DNA of 64,000 nt from contig NZ_LN831776.1 in NCBI RefSeq assembly GCF_000981585.1, positions 7,321,216 to 7,385,215 on the forward strand, given 5' to 3'. Source of the stretch: Paenibacillus riograndensis SBR5 (lineage in GTDB: Bacteria > Bacillota > Bacilli > Paenibacillales > Paenibacillaceae). A program made the position numbers and the translations under genes. The notes below the pieces were generated by a model. It had not been told where the DNA came from. It saw only the letters and a program-made list of their open reading frames with translations, and made no database searches. Below are positions 18,611 through 27,992 of this stretch, piece by piece; within the stretch, counting starts at the first letter, position 1, and the number at the start of each line of letters is the position of its first letter.

Positions 18611-21600
18611 TTAATTAAAGGTTTTTGGGAAAATGCTTGTACTCTTCTTCAATAGGGCTACAGAAATCTTTCCGGCTTCCGCTCTAGTCATTTTACCCTT
18701 TGGATTAAAATTATATACCGGTTTGGTTTGACCTGTAATGGTTACTGCGCTGCCCTCCATGATTTTGGCTTTGGACACCGCGTCAATCGCTGGTTTCGAA
18801 TAGAAATCCATGCTTCCCGTATCCACAAATGATTTGGCGAGGGTAGCCTGCAGCTTGGCATCATTAGTAGCCATTTTCAGCTTCAAGGCTCTGGCAATCA
18901 TGACAGCACCCTGCTCTCTTGTGAGCGGCTGGTCCGGACCGAAGAACCCATCACTTAAGCCGGTGACAATCCCAGCTCTAGCCGCAGTCTCGATATGTTT
19001 GAAATCCCATGTCGTAGACACCGCCTCAGGCACGATATCAAAGAAGGTCTGCTGATTATTATTATAGTTCAGAGGAATATTCAGCCCTTTTACCAGCAAA
19101 GTGGCGAATTCACCGCGTGTCGTTGTATCATCCGCTCCGAATTGGTCAAATCTCAGATTTTCCATAATACCTTTGGAGTACAGTCCGTTAAGAATGTTTC
19201 TTGCCCATGGGTGGTTAGTGATATCCGTGTATCCACGACGCAGCTTCATTACTGTATAATACCCAAACTGATCAAAAGGTACTGAGATCGTATGTTTCTT
19301 CGTATCCACCTCACCGCCAATGTTCTCCCACTGTCCCGAATCGGTATAACGGAACACTGTGATTGTCGACCCCACTTCATCCACAATGCTTGAATTAAAA
19401 GTCAATGTGAGTTTTCCCCGCTGGGAAGGAACAATTTTTCGTTCGGCTTCAATTTGCGTAAAGTTTCCTTCTATTGAGTAAGGAGCAATACCATTAGTGG
19501 CTGGTTTATAAAGAGCACTGCCTTGCGTTCCCTTTTCACCAAGTCCGCCGCTAAGCCAATAAATATCCGAAACGCGGGAGAAATTATTGGTTTCTACTGT
19601 CGAGTTAAACCGCAACACTAAATCAGAAGGAATCAGCAGTGTACCGAGGCCGCCAGGTGTACGGGCATCAGCATCCACATTAATTGTATTGCCATAATCA
19701 TTTTTACGTTCGACGACCCCATCTACAGGATCTGCAATACCGAACAGCAGCTTGGTGTCAGGATAGTACTTCGCTGCACCTGAGGTAGTAAAGCCCTTCA
19801 TCAATGTCCCTTTCGGGAACGTGAGCTCAAGCCCTTTGTTAAACACACTATATTTAGCAGCAACTTTCTCAGCCATAAATTGCGTGTCTATTTGAACAGC
19901 ACTTGCATAATAAACAGTGACAGTATCATTTAAGGTTGAATTCCCCCGCACAATTTTAATTTTGATTGAAGTAGCTTTATCCGGTTTTAGTCCTACATAA
20001 TCCAACGTGAACCGGTTCGGCAAGTCAGTGCGTTTCACAGCATCAAATTTGTCGATTACTACCTTCGTGGCACCTTCAGCCTCAATATCAAAACGGACAA
20101 AATTCTTATTGACAACGATTTGTTTCCCTACAGTGGCAACTGGCGATAAGATCCGGTATGGAGAAACTTCACGTACTACTTCCATGCGCTGATTCGTGCG
20201 TGCGCCAGTTTCATTGATCAGCTCCAGATTATAAACAATACTGCCTGCCGTTTCAGCCGGAATATCCAAGATCCGCAGGATAAAATCTTTGCTGCCGCCT
20301 ACAAAATCATAGTAGTAAGTCTTTCCTTTGTAGTCAAAGGCTTCCGGCCCCTTTTTATTTGAAGTATCACCCAGTACTTTGTTATCTAATGAAAGAAACA
20401 GCTCTGATCCCTGATACAGATTAAGCTTGTTTGCTGCTCCGCCTCTAAGAACCAAGTCATAGCTGGTCTGACTTGTAAAAAACTTGTCATCCTTGAACGT
20501 GAATTCTGCAGTTAATCCAAGGATATCATTAAGCTCTTTGTCGGTGTAAGCCTTAATGTCTGTGTGCGAGAGCGCAGCTCTGCCTTTGGACAGCTTGGGA
20601 TGGAATTGTGACAGGTTGGAGACATTGGTATCTACAATATAGAATTTCAGTTCTTTGCGTATTTCTCTTTTGTTGCCTACATTGTCCATGGAGGTTCCTG
20701 TGAATACAAGTTTGTTTTCTCCGTATACCAGTGGCCCTGAGGCTGATATGGTTAAATCAAAGGAGAAAGTCGATTTATTCATCGGATTAAAATCAAGATT
20801 GCTAACCTCTGTCGATTTCAGCTTATCGTTTGAAATACCGTTGACAAAAAATTGTGCGTTGCTGATGTTCTCAAATCCGATATATTCACCTGAGACTTTC
20901 AAAATATTAGAACTGTTAGCCGAGCTAAACGTATAAGTCTGGCCATCATTTAAGTTGGCAACGTAAATGTAGTTCTTGGAGACATAGGCGATGTCTGCAT
21001 TGTAGAAGGATTGCGATCCTGAATATTGAAATTTCACTTTCTGTTGTCCATTCGAGAATCCAACTACTTTATATATAACCTCATTATCTGACAGTCCTGT
21101 AACATTGGTCTGTTTCTCCAATGTAAGCGAAGCGCCCAAAGGCAGATAGGAAGCCAGTAAAGTCTTAGTAGCATCAGGTTTAGCACTTGACTTGACCAGA
21201 ATGTAGAAATCTGATTTTTCAACCTGAGCACCGTTTAAAGCCAGCTTGGATAGTCCTGTACTAGCAATTGCTTCACCATTATATCCAGACAAATAGTACA
21301 TCTCGGTAATAACGTTCTCACCTGATAAATATTTGTAGTTTTCTTTTACAGACGTACTATACGTTCCGTATTTAATTCCTACGGTTACGCTGGACGATCC
21401 CGCTGTAAGTGTGAATGGTGCCGTTGTTTTGAAGGCAATCAGCCGGTATTGAGGGGTTACACCATCCGGAGCCGGAATTACAGTCTCATTCTGTGGTGTA
21501 GTACCCGGAACCGTAGAGACAGTACCATCAGCTGCAACAGTATAAGACTGAAGCACATCCACTGAAACCACTGTATCGTTAATCTTCACTTCATGGTCCT

Positions 21601-22528
21601 CATAAAAGGACTTGGTACTAGCATTATACGGTAAAAGCACTTGTCCTATAATAGTAGCATTGGTGTCTGTTGCAGTAAGCGTAGGGACATTATCAAGTAT
21701 ATTGTATGCTATATTATTGTGAACAATTTTCAAATCGGTAAAAGGCTTGTTGGTGTCAAAATAATAAACCGAACGTTTGATTGATATAGAATCCGCTGCA
21801 TTCTGCACAACGATGTCCAGCGTGTTCTCACCGGACTTCAAGGTTAATGACGGCGTAAAAAAGGTGCCGTCCTCAAGGAGAGAGGTTTGCATTGGAGAAC
21901 CACCATTGAGCGATACGCTAACTTTGGTAGCATTCGTCACATTACCCTGGAGCGTAATCTGCTGATTCGGTACTACAACCTTTGTACCTTCATTTAAGTT
22001 AATGGCAGCAGGGCCTCCTCCAAGCACTTGCAGCGAAGTGACATAAGGAACCTTATCATACAGGACATAAAACGATTCAGAGCGCTGCAATGTCCCCTGC
22101 ATCCCTGAGAAGGTGATTTTATTAAATCCTGTGAACAAGGTGAGTCCGCTTGCAACAAACCGGTTATCCGGGTTAGTAGTGTCGGTAGTTACTGCACCCG
22201 TAGTGGAATGTGTATCATCTGTCACCCATTTGTCCCCACTCTGCGTCATCTGTTGTACAGTAACCTTCATTGTGGAAGCTGTTACCTGTGCGTAAGTACC
22301 TGAAATGGAAAAGTTGGGAGCACTTGTCTTATATACTGTGCTTCTAGTAATAGAATTTGCGACATCCATATTGAGTGCCGCCGTATTCCGCAGCGTGAGA
22401 TCATCCGGACTGAAATAGGTCGTAGTCGCGGTTGCCGCCGAGGCCTGCGGCGTGTATTTGCCTGGGAACATGGAAACGATTAGAGCCGCCAGCAGCAGCC
22501 AAACGAATGGTCTCTTAAAGCGTAACAT
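18611..22528 (-). CDS. Large SLH-domain surface protein with Ig-like beta modules
   Basis: A 1305-residue exported protein starting with the signal MLRFKRPFVWLLLAALIV, cut near PQASAAT (about 27-33). The bulk (about 40-1090) is beta-rich with repeated extracellular modules in which TLQGNVTNATKVSVSLNGG-like strands recur, but no enzyme motif. Three SLH repeats end the protein: WARNILNGLYSKGIMENL, then a repeat with LTREQGAVMIARAL, then one with MTRAEAGKISVALL. The ATG at 22528 has AAAGGAGAG 8 bases upstream; the in-frame extension before it lacks a site. It lies directly downstream of tagO-tagA-csaB genes, which make its presumed wall anchor. Possible roles are structural or adhesive; nothing decides between them. 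Confidence 0.87.
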   Translation of the reverse strand: MLRFKRPFVWLLLAALIVSMFPGKYTPQASAATATTTYFSPDDLTLRNTAALNMDVANSITRSTVYKTSAPNFSISGTYAQVTASTMKVTVQQMTQSGDKWVTDDTHSTTGAVTTDTTNPDNRFVASGLTLFTGFNKITFSGMQGTLQRSESFYVLYDKVPYVTSLQVLGGGPAAINLNEGTKVVVPNQQITLQGNVTNATKVSVSLNGGSPMQTSLLEDGTFFTPSLTLKSGENTLDIVVQNAADSISIKRSVYYFDTNKPFTDLKIVHNNIAYNILDNVPTLTATDTNATIIGQVLLPYNASTKSFYEDHEVKINDTVVSVDVLQSYTVAADGTVSTVPGTTPQNETVIPAPDGVTPQYRLIAFKTTAPFTLTAGSSSVTVGIKYGTYSTSVKENYKYLSGENVITEMYYLSGYNGEAIASTGLSKLALNGAQVEKSDFYILVKSSAKPDATKTLLASYLPLGASLTLEKQTNVTGLSDNEVIYKVVGFSNGQQKVKFQYSGSQSFYNADIAYVSKNYIYVANLNDGQTYTFSSANSSNILKVSGEYIGFENISNAQFFVNGISNDKLKSTEVSNLDFNPMNKSTFSFDLTISASGPLVYGENKLVFTGTSMDNVGNKREIRKELKFYIVDTNVSNLSQFHPKLSKGRAALSHTDIKAYTDKELNDILGLTAEFTFKDDKFFTSQTSYDLVLRGGAANKLNLYQGSELFLSLDNKVLGDTSNKKGPEAFDYKGKTYYYDFVGGSKDFILRILDIPAETAGSIVYNLELINETGARTNQRMEVVREVSPYRILSPVATVGKQIVVNKNFVRFDIEAEGATKVVIDKFDAVKRTDLPNRFTLDYVGLKPDKATSIKIKIVRGNSTLNDTVTVYYASAVQIDTQFMAEKVAAKYSVFNKGLELTFPKGTLMKGFTTSGAAKYYPDTKLLFGIADPVDGVVERKNDYGNTINVDADARTPGGLGTLLIPSDLVLRFNSTVETNNFSRVSDIYWLSGGLGEKGTQGSALYKPATNGIAPYSIEGNFTQIEAERKIVPSQRGKLTLTFNSSIVDEVGSTITVFRYTDSGQWENIGGEVDTKKHTISVPFDQFGYYTVMKLRRGYTDITNHPWARNILNGLYSKGIMENLRFDQFGADDTTTRGEFATLLVKGLNIPLNYNNNQQTFFDIVPEAVSTTWDFKHIETAARAGIVTGLSDGFFGPDQPLTREQGAVMIARALKLKMATNDAKLQATLAKSFVDTGSMDFYSKPAIDAVSKAKIMEGSAVTITGQTKPVYNFNPKGKMTRAEAGKISVALLKKSTSIFPKTFN

Positions 22529-22613
22529 GTGTATATCTCTCCTTTGAGTTATGTTCTCGTTATCCCTCACTTTGTTCTTTATCGGTCAATGCGGCGGGAT
22601 TTTTTAGAAATAT

Positions 22614-22649
22614 CACAAAAAAGCTCACCCTTTTGTAGAGTGAGCTTTG
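22614..22649 (-). terminator. Intrinsic terminator of tagO
   Basis: On the minus strand, AAAGCTCACTC and GGGTGAGCTTT form a hairpin with a short loop followed by a T-run, about 40 bases past the tagO stop. Confidence 0.88.
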
Positions 22650-22690
22650 TCAGATAAGGAAGATAATTGCATGACGCAAATAGATACACT

Positions 22691-23818
22691 TTATGATTTG
22701 GAGCCGCGTTCCGGATTAGCCTTCACCCGCATTCTAAGCAGGAAATCAATCAACGGACGTTTGGTCTTGCTGATGACACCGGTAATCTCTGCGCCGATCT
22801 GTAGGAAGAAGAGCATGACGCAAATGACGACGAAGGTCACCCAGTTGGCTTCATAGAGAGACGCGGACGTCTGGATTACAGCCAAGATTCCAAAGAAACC
22901 AGCAATACCGTATATAATTAATACCGTCTGGCGGTGGCTAAAGCCAAGCTCGCGCAAGCAGTGATGCAGATGGCCTTTGTCCGGAGCAAAAATTGGTTTC
23001 TTCTGCAGCTTCCGGCGGACGATGGCAAAAAACGTATCCGACAGCGGAACTCCGATAATCAAGAGTGGTGTGATAAAGGAGACTACCGCAATCTGCTTGA
23101 AGCCCAGTAGGGCAAGAAGCGCAAGGCAGAAGCCCAAGAACAGCGAACCGGTATCACCCATAAAAATTTTGGCGGGATGGAAGTTGAAGAACAGGAAACC
23201 TAGGATACTGCCAAGCAGAAGCAGGCAAAGCAAGGCAACCATGGTATTGCCCATCAAAAATGCCATGACAGCAATCGTAGCAATCGCAATGCCGGATACT
23301 CCGGCAGCAAGCCCGTCCAACCCGTCAATCAGGTTAACGGCGTTCGTAACCCCGACAATCCAGAAGATCGTCAGCGGAATGGCAATCCAGCTTTCTAATG
23401 ATGAATACGAATTATTAAATGGAATGTTTACAAAATCAACGGTAATCCCGAATCCGAAAACAACGATGCACGCTGCGGCAATCTGGCCCAGCAGCTTCAC
23501 CTTCGCCGAAAGCTCAAAGCGGTCATCCAGTGCACCGATAAGAACGATCAGGCCGCCGCCAGAGAGCAGCGCTTTGATGAAGTTGGCCTCCCGCGGAGTA
23601 AAATCATAAGGAATAATCGGCAATACGGCAAGCAGGCCCAACACAAACGCCAGAAAAATACCTAGTCCGCCAAGGCGGGGCATAATCTTAGTATGCACTT
23701 TACGGGCATTCGGCACATCTGTGGCACCAATCTTAACCGCGAATTTCTTCACGAGTGGTGTCAAAAGCAGTGCAAGTCCCATGCACACGACGAATCCGGC
23801 GATGTATATGATTAACAT
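22691..23818 (-). CDS. tagO: Undecaprenyl-phosphate N-acetylhexosamine-1-phosphate transferase (TagO/WecA family)
   Basis: Transfers GlcNAc-1-phosphate from UDP-GlcNAc to the undecaprenyl-phosphate lipid carrier, the first step in making teichoic acids and other wall polymers. The 375 residues contain about ten membrane segments. Family motifs are present: DVPNARKVHTKIMPRLGG near 35, NLIDGLDGLAAG near 160 (Mg-binding Asp residues), FMGDTGSLFLG near 215 and the C-terminal substrate loop KGHLHHCLRELG. I start at the ATG at 23818, which has GGGGG upstream; a TTG four codons earlier sits too close to it. With tagA, csaB and mnaA it forms the likely secondary-cell-wall-polymer pathway for the SLH proteins. 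Confidence 0.93.
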   Translation of the reverse strand: MLIIYIAGFVVCMGLALLLTPLVKKFAVKIGATDVPNARKVHTKIMPRLGGLGIFLAFVLGLLAVLPIIPYDFTPREANFIKALLSGGGLIVLIGALDDRFELSAKVKLLGQIAAACIVVFGFGITVDFVNIPFNNSYSSLESWIAIPLTIFWIVGVTNAVNLIDGLDGLAAGVSGIAIATIAVMAFLMGNTMVALLCLLLLGSILGFLFFNFHPAKIFMGDTGSLFLGFCLALLALLGFKQIAVVSFITPLLIIGVPLSDTFFAIVRRKLQKKPIFAPDKGHLHHCLRELGFSHRQTVLIIYGIAGFFGILAVIQTSASLYEANWVTFVVICVMLFFLQIGAEITGVISKTKRPLIDFLLRMRVKANPERGSKS

Positions 23819-23934
23819 TTGATCAGTCAACCCCCATTTCTCTACCGCATTGAATTATACGCTGAACGTAAAACAAATTCCAATTCCGTTTTTAGGCTGT
23901 TGCACGGATTTTTACGGTAAATAGCGTCGTTTTG

Positions 23935-24690
23935 CTATACTTTTGTCACTTTATCTTTCTCACGTAGCACTTTTACTGCGAATTTCGGCAGCGCAAGCAT
24001 TCTTTTGTAGCGGGTAGGCTCCTTTAGAAGACGGTATAACCACTCTGCACGGAGTTTCTGGAAGGCTTTTGGCGCCCTGCGGCTCTTGCCCGAGATGACA
24101 TCAAAGCTCCCGCCGACACCCATCATTACCGGTATGTTCAGCCGGGATTTGTATTTGGCGATCCAAGGCTCCTGACTATCGGCTCCTCTGGCGACAAAAA
24201 GCAGATCAGGCTGAGCTTCGATAATTTCACTCACAATTTCCTCGTCCGCTTCCGGCCCGAAAAAGCCGTCATGATATCCCGCTATAATGATACCGGCATA
24301 CTGAGATTGTAACCGGGAGGCGGTCTCGCGAATCACCTCAGGTGTAGACCCCAGCAAATATACCCTCCAATTATAGCTTTCGCCCTGGTGAAGCAATTCA
24401 TGTAACAAATCAAAACCAGCAACACGTTCAGCAACAGGCTGTTGGCAATATTCGGCAGCCCATACAACCCCTGTTCCGTCAGGAACCACCAGTTCGGCCG
24501 ATTTCATAATCTCCATATAAGCCGGATTATCCAGGGCGGTCATCACCATGATCGGATTGGCTGTAATGACCTGATGCGGTTCACGCCTTTGGACGGCTTC
24601 GGTCAAATAGGAAACCGTAGCTTTCATATCGACTCTGGATACCCGGATGCCGAAAATCGGCACCGTGGGGATCACACTTTCTGCTTTCAC
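23935..24690 (-). CDS. tagA: WecG/TagA/CpsF-family N-acetylmannosaminyltransferase
   Basis: Adds N-acetylmannosamine to the lipid-linked GlcNAc made by TagO, giving the ManNAc-GlcNAc linkage or repeat of wall polymers. The 251 residues fit the family (B. subtilis TagA 256). Seen here: TANPIMVMTA near 42-51, VVPDGTGVVWAA near 68-79, the family block GSTPEVI near 115, and GVGGSFDVISGKSRRAP near 190-206. I choose a GTG at 24690 because AAAGGG at the end of csaB is well placed for it; an upstream TTG would overlap csaB. The tight spacing to csaB indicates cotranslation. UDP-ManNAc would come from MnaA (46-47 kb). Confidence 0.92.
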   Translation of the reverse strand: MKAESVIPTVPIFGIRVSRVDMKATVSYLTEAVQRREPHQVITANPIMVMTALDNPAYMEIMKSAELVVPDGTGVVWAAEYCQQPVAERVAGFDLLHELLHQGESYNWRVYLLGSTPEVIRETASRLQSQYAGIIIAGYHDGFFGPEADEEIVSEIIEAQPDLLFVARGADSQEPWIAKYKSRLNIPVMMGVGGSFDVISGKSRRAPKAFQKLRAEWLYRLLKEPTRYKRMLALPKFAVKVLREKDKVTKV

Positions 24691-24697
24691 GTATCTA

Positions 24698-25864
24698 TCA
24701 CCCTTTACGGCGGAAATATTCAATAATTTGCCGGGCTGGCGCTTCGGCCTCCTGGACTAAAGAAGCAATCAACGGCTCACGCTCACGCTTCCATTCATCC
24801 CCTGACTCCAAAAGCTGAAGCACTTCGGCAGCAAGCTTGCCGCCGTCCAGAGAGGACGTATCCCCGATAGGCCGGCAGCCCACCCGCTCCAGAAAATGAT
24901 CAATCTTCGGATCATAAGAAATACCGATAAGCGGCACCCGTCTTCCTGCGGCATAAATCAGGCTGTGCAGCCGCATTCCGATCAAGAGGTCACATGTCCC
25001 TACCTCCCGCAGCATCTGCTGCGGATGCTCAGCATCCTCACATATGCTGATTACTCCACCGTTCTGTGACATCCCCTTTTCCAGCTTCTCCATGATATAA
25101 CGTGAAGGTTCATGGTCAGAAGGATGGTGAAAAGGCAGAAAACGCACATGAAGCGGAGTTCGGGCGCTTGCTTGCAGCAGACCATCGGCGACAGCATCCA
25201 GTTCCTCCCGGGATTGCTCCCAAAAGCGGACCGAAACCCCTACAACCGGAAGATCAGGCCGGGATAACGGAGTCTTCTGAGGAGATGATTCGCCGCCTGC
25301 TTCTGTGCTGCTTCCCTGTCCATCCTCGGGAAGGCTTAATCCCATCACCGGGTCGGGAACGACATCAATCTTGTTCCCGACCAGCCCCATGGATTGCAGC
25401 AGGTCTCGCGACTGCTCATCTCTTACAGAGATATAGCTGCACTTGCGGAAAACCGCTTTAATTAAGGGATGAAAAAGCTTGCGGTTAACCGGACCAATAC
25501 CTTGGGCATAGATAAAGGTCGGCTTGCCCATCCATTGAGCCAGCTTGATGATGCCCAGGTAATATGGGATGGTTTTGCTCCCGGTCACATCCTGCAGCAG
25601 GCTGCCGCCCCCGCTGATCAAACCGGCACTTTCCGAAATTGCGCTGCGCACTTCGCTAAGTTTCATACGGTGTACAGCCTTTACTCCATAGGTCGCTGTC
25701 GTCCATTCCGGATCTATTGACAGCACAACAGGCTCAATGACTGTTCCCGTTGCCAGCGAATGCTTCTGCAGCGCATTTAGAATGGACTGCAGCACCGCCT
25801 CATCTCCGCTGTTCCGGAAACCGTAATAACCGGAGATGATTATTTTTTGAGAAGCGGCGACCAT
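24698..25864 (-). CDS. csaB: Polysaccharide pyruvyltransferase CsaB
   Basis: Transfers pyruvate from phosphoenolpyruvate as a ketal onto the secondary cell-wall polymer, most likely on ManNAc. This modification is the recognised binding site for SLH domains. The 388-residue protein has the family N-terminus IIISGYYGFRNSGDEAVLQSI, LISGGGSLLQDVTGS near 95, FIYAQGIGPVN near 130, and the C-terminal MRLHSLIYAAGRRVPLIGISYDPKI. I start at the ATG at 25864 (GAGGGGTG upstream), which overlaps the preceding membrane-protein gene by 25 bases and so implies coupling. It sits between tagA and the DUF5693-type protein, with SLH proteins on the downstream side: a coherent S-layer-anchoring locus. Confidence 0.94.
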   Translation of the reverse strand: MVAASQKIIISGYYGFRNSGDEAVLQSILNALQKHSLATGTVIEPVVLSIDPEWTTATYGVKAVHRMKLSEVRSAISESAGLISGGGSLLQDVTGSKTIPYYLGIIKLAQWMGKPTFIYAQGIGPVNRKLFHPLIKAVFRKCSYISVRDEQSRDLLQSMGLVGNKIDVVPDPVMGLSLPEDGQGSSTEAGGESSPQKTPLSRPDLPVVGVSVRFWEQSREELDAVADGLLQASARTPLHVRFLPFHHPSDHEPSRYIMEKLEKGMSQNGGVISICEDAEHPQQMLREVGTCDLLIGMRLHSLIYAAGRRVPLIGISYDPKIDHFLERVGCRPIGDTSSLDGGKLAAEVLQLLESGDEWKREREPLIASLVQEAEAPARQIIEYFRRKG

Positions 25865-27876
25865 CGTCTCCAACACCCCTCTGCAAGCTGCCATACCCCT
25901 ACCGCGATCAGCCCGATAATCAGACCAAGACCCAGCCCCAGCAAACCACGGACCAGCGAGATCAGAACCGGAGAGTGAATATGGGCGAAGGTATCAACCA
26001 TTGAAAGCTGCCCGATCACAGCGATGATCATAATAAATGCGGCATTCCGGTATTTATAGGCCATAAAGGCCCCCAGTATAAATAGCGGATGAGCCAGCAG
26101 GAATTCTTTGTTGCGCGGCCGGACCCCCACTGTATTTTCCAAAAAGACGCGGAGAATTTTTTCCGGTGCGCTCACACTGCCGCTGTTGCCCGTCCGGCTC
26201 AAATAATACATCCCGACAATCCCCAGAACACCGGCTGCAATGACCCAAGCCAGCGTAATGGGTGTCCGTAGAAGCTTGCCTGTTTTGCTAAGGACAAACT
26301 CACCACGATAGAGCAGTACGTATACAGCAATCAGTGCAATAGGCGCCAAGTGCAGCAGACTGACACCACGGAACTGGTTAAGGACCAGACTGTAGGTGAT
26401 ATTGTTCAGGAGTGCAATCACAAACGGCACCGCGCTCAGCGAAATCAGCGCTGTTTTGACGTAAAGCACGAGACTGTGAGCCAGGCGGCGCTGCGGAGTC
26501 ATAACCACATAGGTTAAAGCGTTCGCCCGGAGCGGAGGACCCTTCTCATTTATTTTTCGTACCGCCAGAATCATTGCCACTGTTGGTGCGCTGATGGCTA
26601 CAGCGAGTGCCAGAGCCTGCTCGAACAGCTGCGGCTTAATCAGCATCAGTCCGGCGCTTCCCACCAGACCAAGCACCCAGGCAGGCAGCGTAAGCCATGG
26701 AATGAAGTAGGAAACCAGAAGGGCCACCATGGCTACAGCACCGATGACTGCAATTAATTTAAAATAACGCTGGAACGAAGAGTCTACAACATCAAACGCA
26801 GTGGCTTGCCCCAAGGTAAAGCCGTTGCTCTCAATTTTCTCTACCGCGCCCCCGGGCTCGCTAAGGCTGGTGATCAGATTTTCCAGAGTATCCTTAATCT
26901 GCGCCTTTGAAGTGTCCCTCGACGGAATCGTGTTGAGATAGATCATGCGGATGTTGCGGTCTTTCGTTGCCAGTGCAAAGCGGTCCGCTATCGTTTCCGG
27001 AGGAAGGGCGGAATCACCTTCACTGAGCGAGTACAGCCGGGTCACGTTGTAATCCAGCAGATAAGCTAATTTATTGAATCCTTTTTGCTGTGCTTTGATA
27101 TTCTCGATGGCGGCAATCCCGATTCCGCGTTCCTTAAGAAGACCGGCAAAAGCTGTAATACTGTTCAAATCAGCATCATCATTAAATCCTTTAACCGACT
27201 CGCCTTCAAAAAGCAGACGTTTGACTCCAAGCTCCTGATAGCGGTCCAGCAGCTTGGTAACAGCGGCCTCATTGTAAGGCAGGGAATCTACAAGACGGGG
27301 TACAATGTTAAACCCTTTGCTATGCAGCATTTCCAGGGTGAACGGGTCCGGCTGCATCGGCTTCAGCGTGGCATCCTCCAGCGGAGTTTTGATAATAAGC
27401 CCCTGTTGCCCGCGGAAACTCCAGTTTTCGGTTGCTATATTCAGGCTGCTGAAGGTATCACGGATAATCGGCGCGAGGGCTTCACTATTCTCCGGACTGG
27501 TAAAGAGGACATATGTATAGTTCTCATTCTCCGGAATCACGGTATCCGTCAGGTTGGCAATATCAGCCGCTCCCCATATCATCAGCCGGCGGGCCTTGCG
27601 GTAATCCTCCAGCGTGTTTTCATAAATAGCCATACTGCCTACGCCGGCAGATTTTAAAAGGTCAAGCTGCTCTGAAATATAATCCTGCGGATTCGCCCGG
27701 TAGCTGGCCGCTTCCACCAGGTCACGGTAATCAAAAACAAATTCAACCGTTTTGGAAGATTTCTCCGTCTGCAGACGGTCATAGACGACTGGCAATGCGG
27801 CAAGCACACCAATCACCACAACTATCCATAACCACTTTCGTGAAGCGATGTTCCAACGTTGCCATTTCTGCTGCAC
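25840..27876 (-). CDS. DUF5693-type multi-pass membrane protein of the csaB locus
   Basis: A 678-residue protein with one N-terminal membrane segment (about 14-32), a soluble extracellular-type domain of about 330 residues (35-365), then eight or more hydrophobic segments (from about 370 to 670). I recognise it as the DUF5693 type that accompanies csaB in Paenibacillus and related genera; its biochemical role is not known to me. The start is a GTG with GAGGAGG 9 bases upstream. Its stop overlaps the csaB start, so it should be expressed with it. A role in exporting or flipping the pyruvylated polymer, or in supporting CsaB, is inference from position only. Confidence 0.82.
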   Translation of the reverse strand: MQQKWQRWNIASRKWLWIVVVIGVLAALPVVYDRLQTEKSSKTVEFVFDYRDLVEAASYRANPQDYISEQLDLLKSAGVGSMAIYENTLEDYRKARRLMIWGAADIANLTDTVIPENENYTYVLFTSPENSEALAPIIRDTFSSLNIATENWSFRGQQGLIIKTPLEDATLKPMQPDPFTLEMLHSKGFNIVPRLVDSLPYNEAAVTKLLDRYQELGVKRLLFEGESVKGFNDDADLNSITAFAGLLKERGIGIAAIENIKAQQKGFNKLAYLLDYNVTRLYSLSEGDSALPPETIADRFALATKDRNIRMIYLNTIPSRDTSKAQIKDTLENLITSLSEPGGAVEKIESNGFTLGQATAFDVVDSSFQRYFKLIAVIGAVAMVALLVSYFIPWLTLPAWVLGLVGSAGLMLIKPQLFEQALALAVAISAPTVAMILAVRKINEKGPPLRANALTYVVMTPQRRLAHSLVLYVKTALISLSAVPFVIALLNNITYSLVLNQFRGVSLLHLAPIALIAVYVLLYRGEFVLSKTGKLLRTPITLAWVIAAGVLGIVGMYYLSRTGNSGSVSAPEKILRVFLENTVGVRPRNKEFLLAHPLFILGAFMAYKYRNAAFIMIIAVIGQLSMVDTFAHIHSPVLISLVRGLLGLGLGLIIGLIAVGVWQLAEGCWRRWSPLLKK

Positions 27877-27902
27877 TCCAAAGTACCTCCTCTTTCACTT
27901 AA

Positions 27903-27971
27903 AGCCTTCTCAAGGCTAATTTCAAGCAGAAACGGATGCGCGTCCATAGAGGAGCAGTATCCGTTTCGCTT
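27903..27971 (-). terminator. Two stacked hairpins between pgcA and the csaB-locus genes
   Basis: Downstream of pgcA the minus strand can form AAGCGAAACGGAT/ATCCGTTTCTGCTT with a long loop (27924-27971). A second small hairpin, AGCCTTGAGAAGGCT, follows with TTAAG (27903-27917). The second resembles a weak terminator or attenuator. The T-run is poor, so read-through into the DUF5693 gene is possible. Confidence 0.4.
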
Positions 27972-27992
27972 AAATGCTGTATCTTCTATTAT

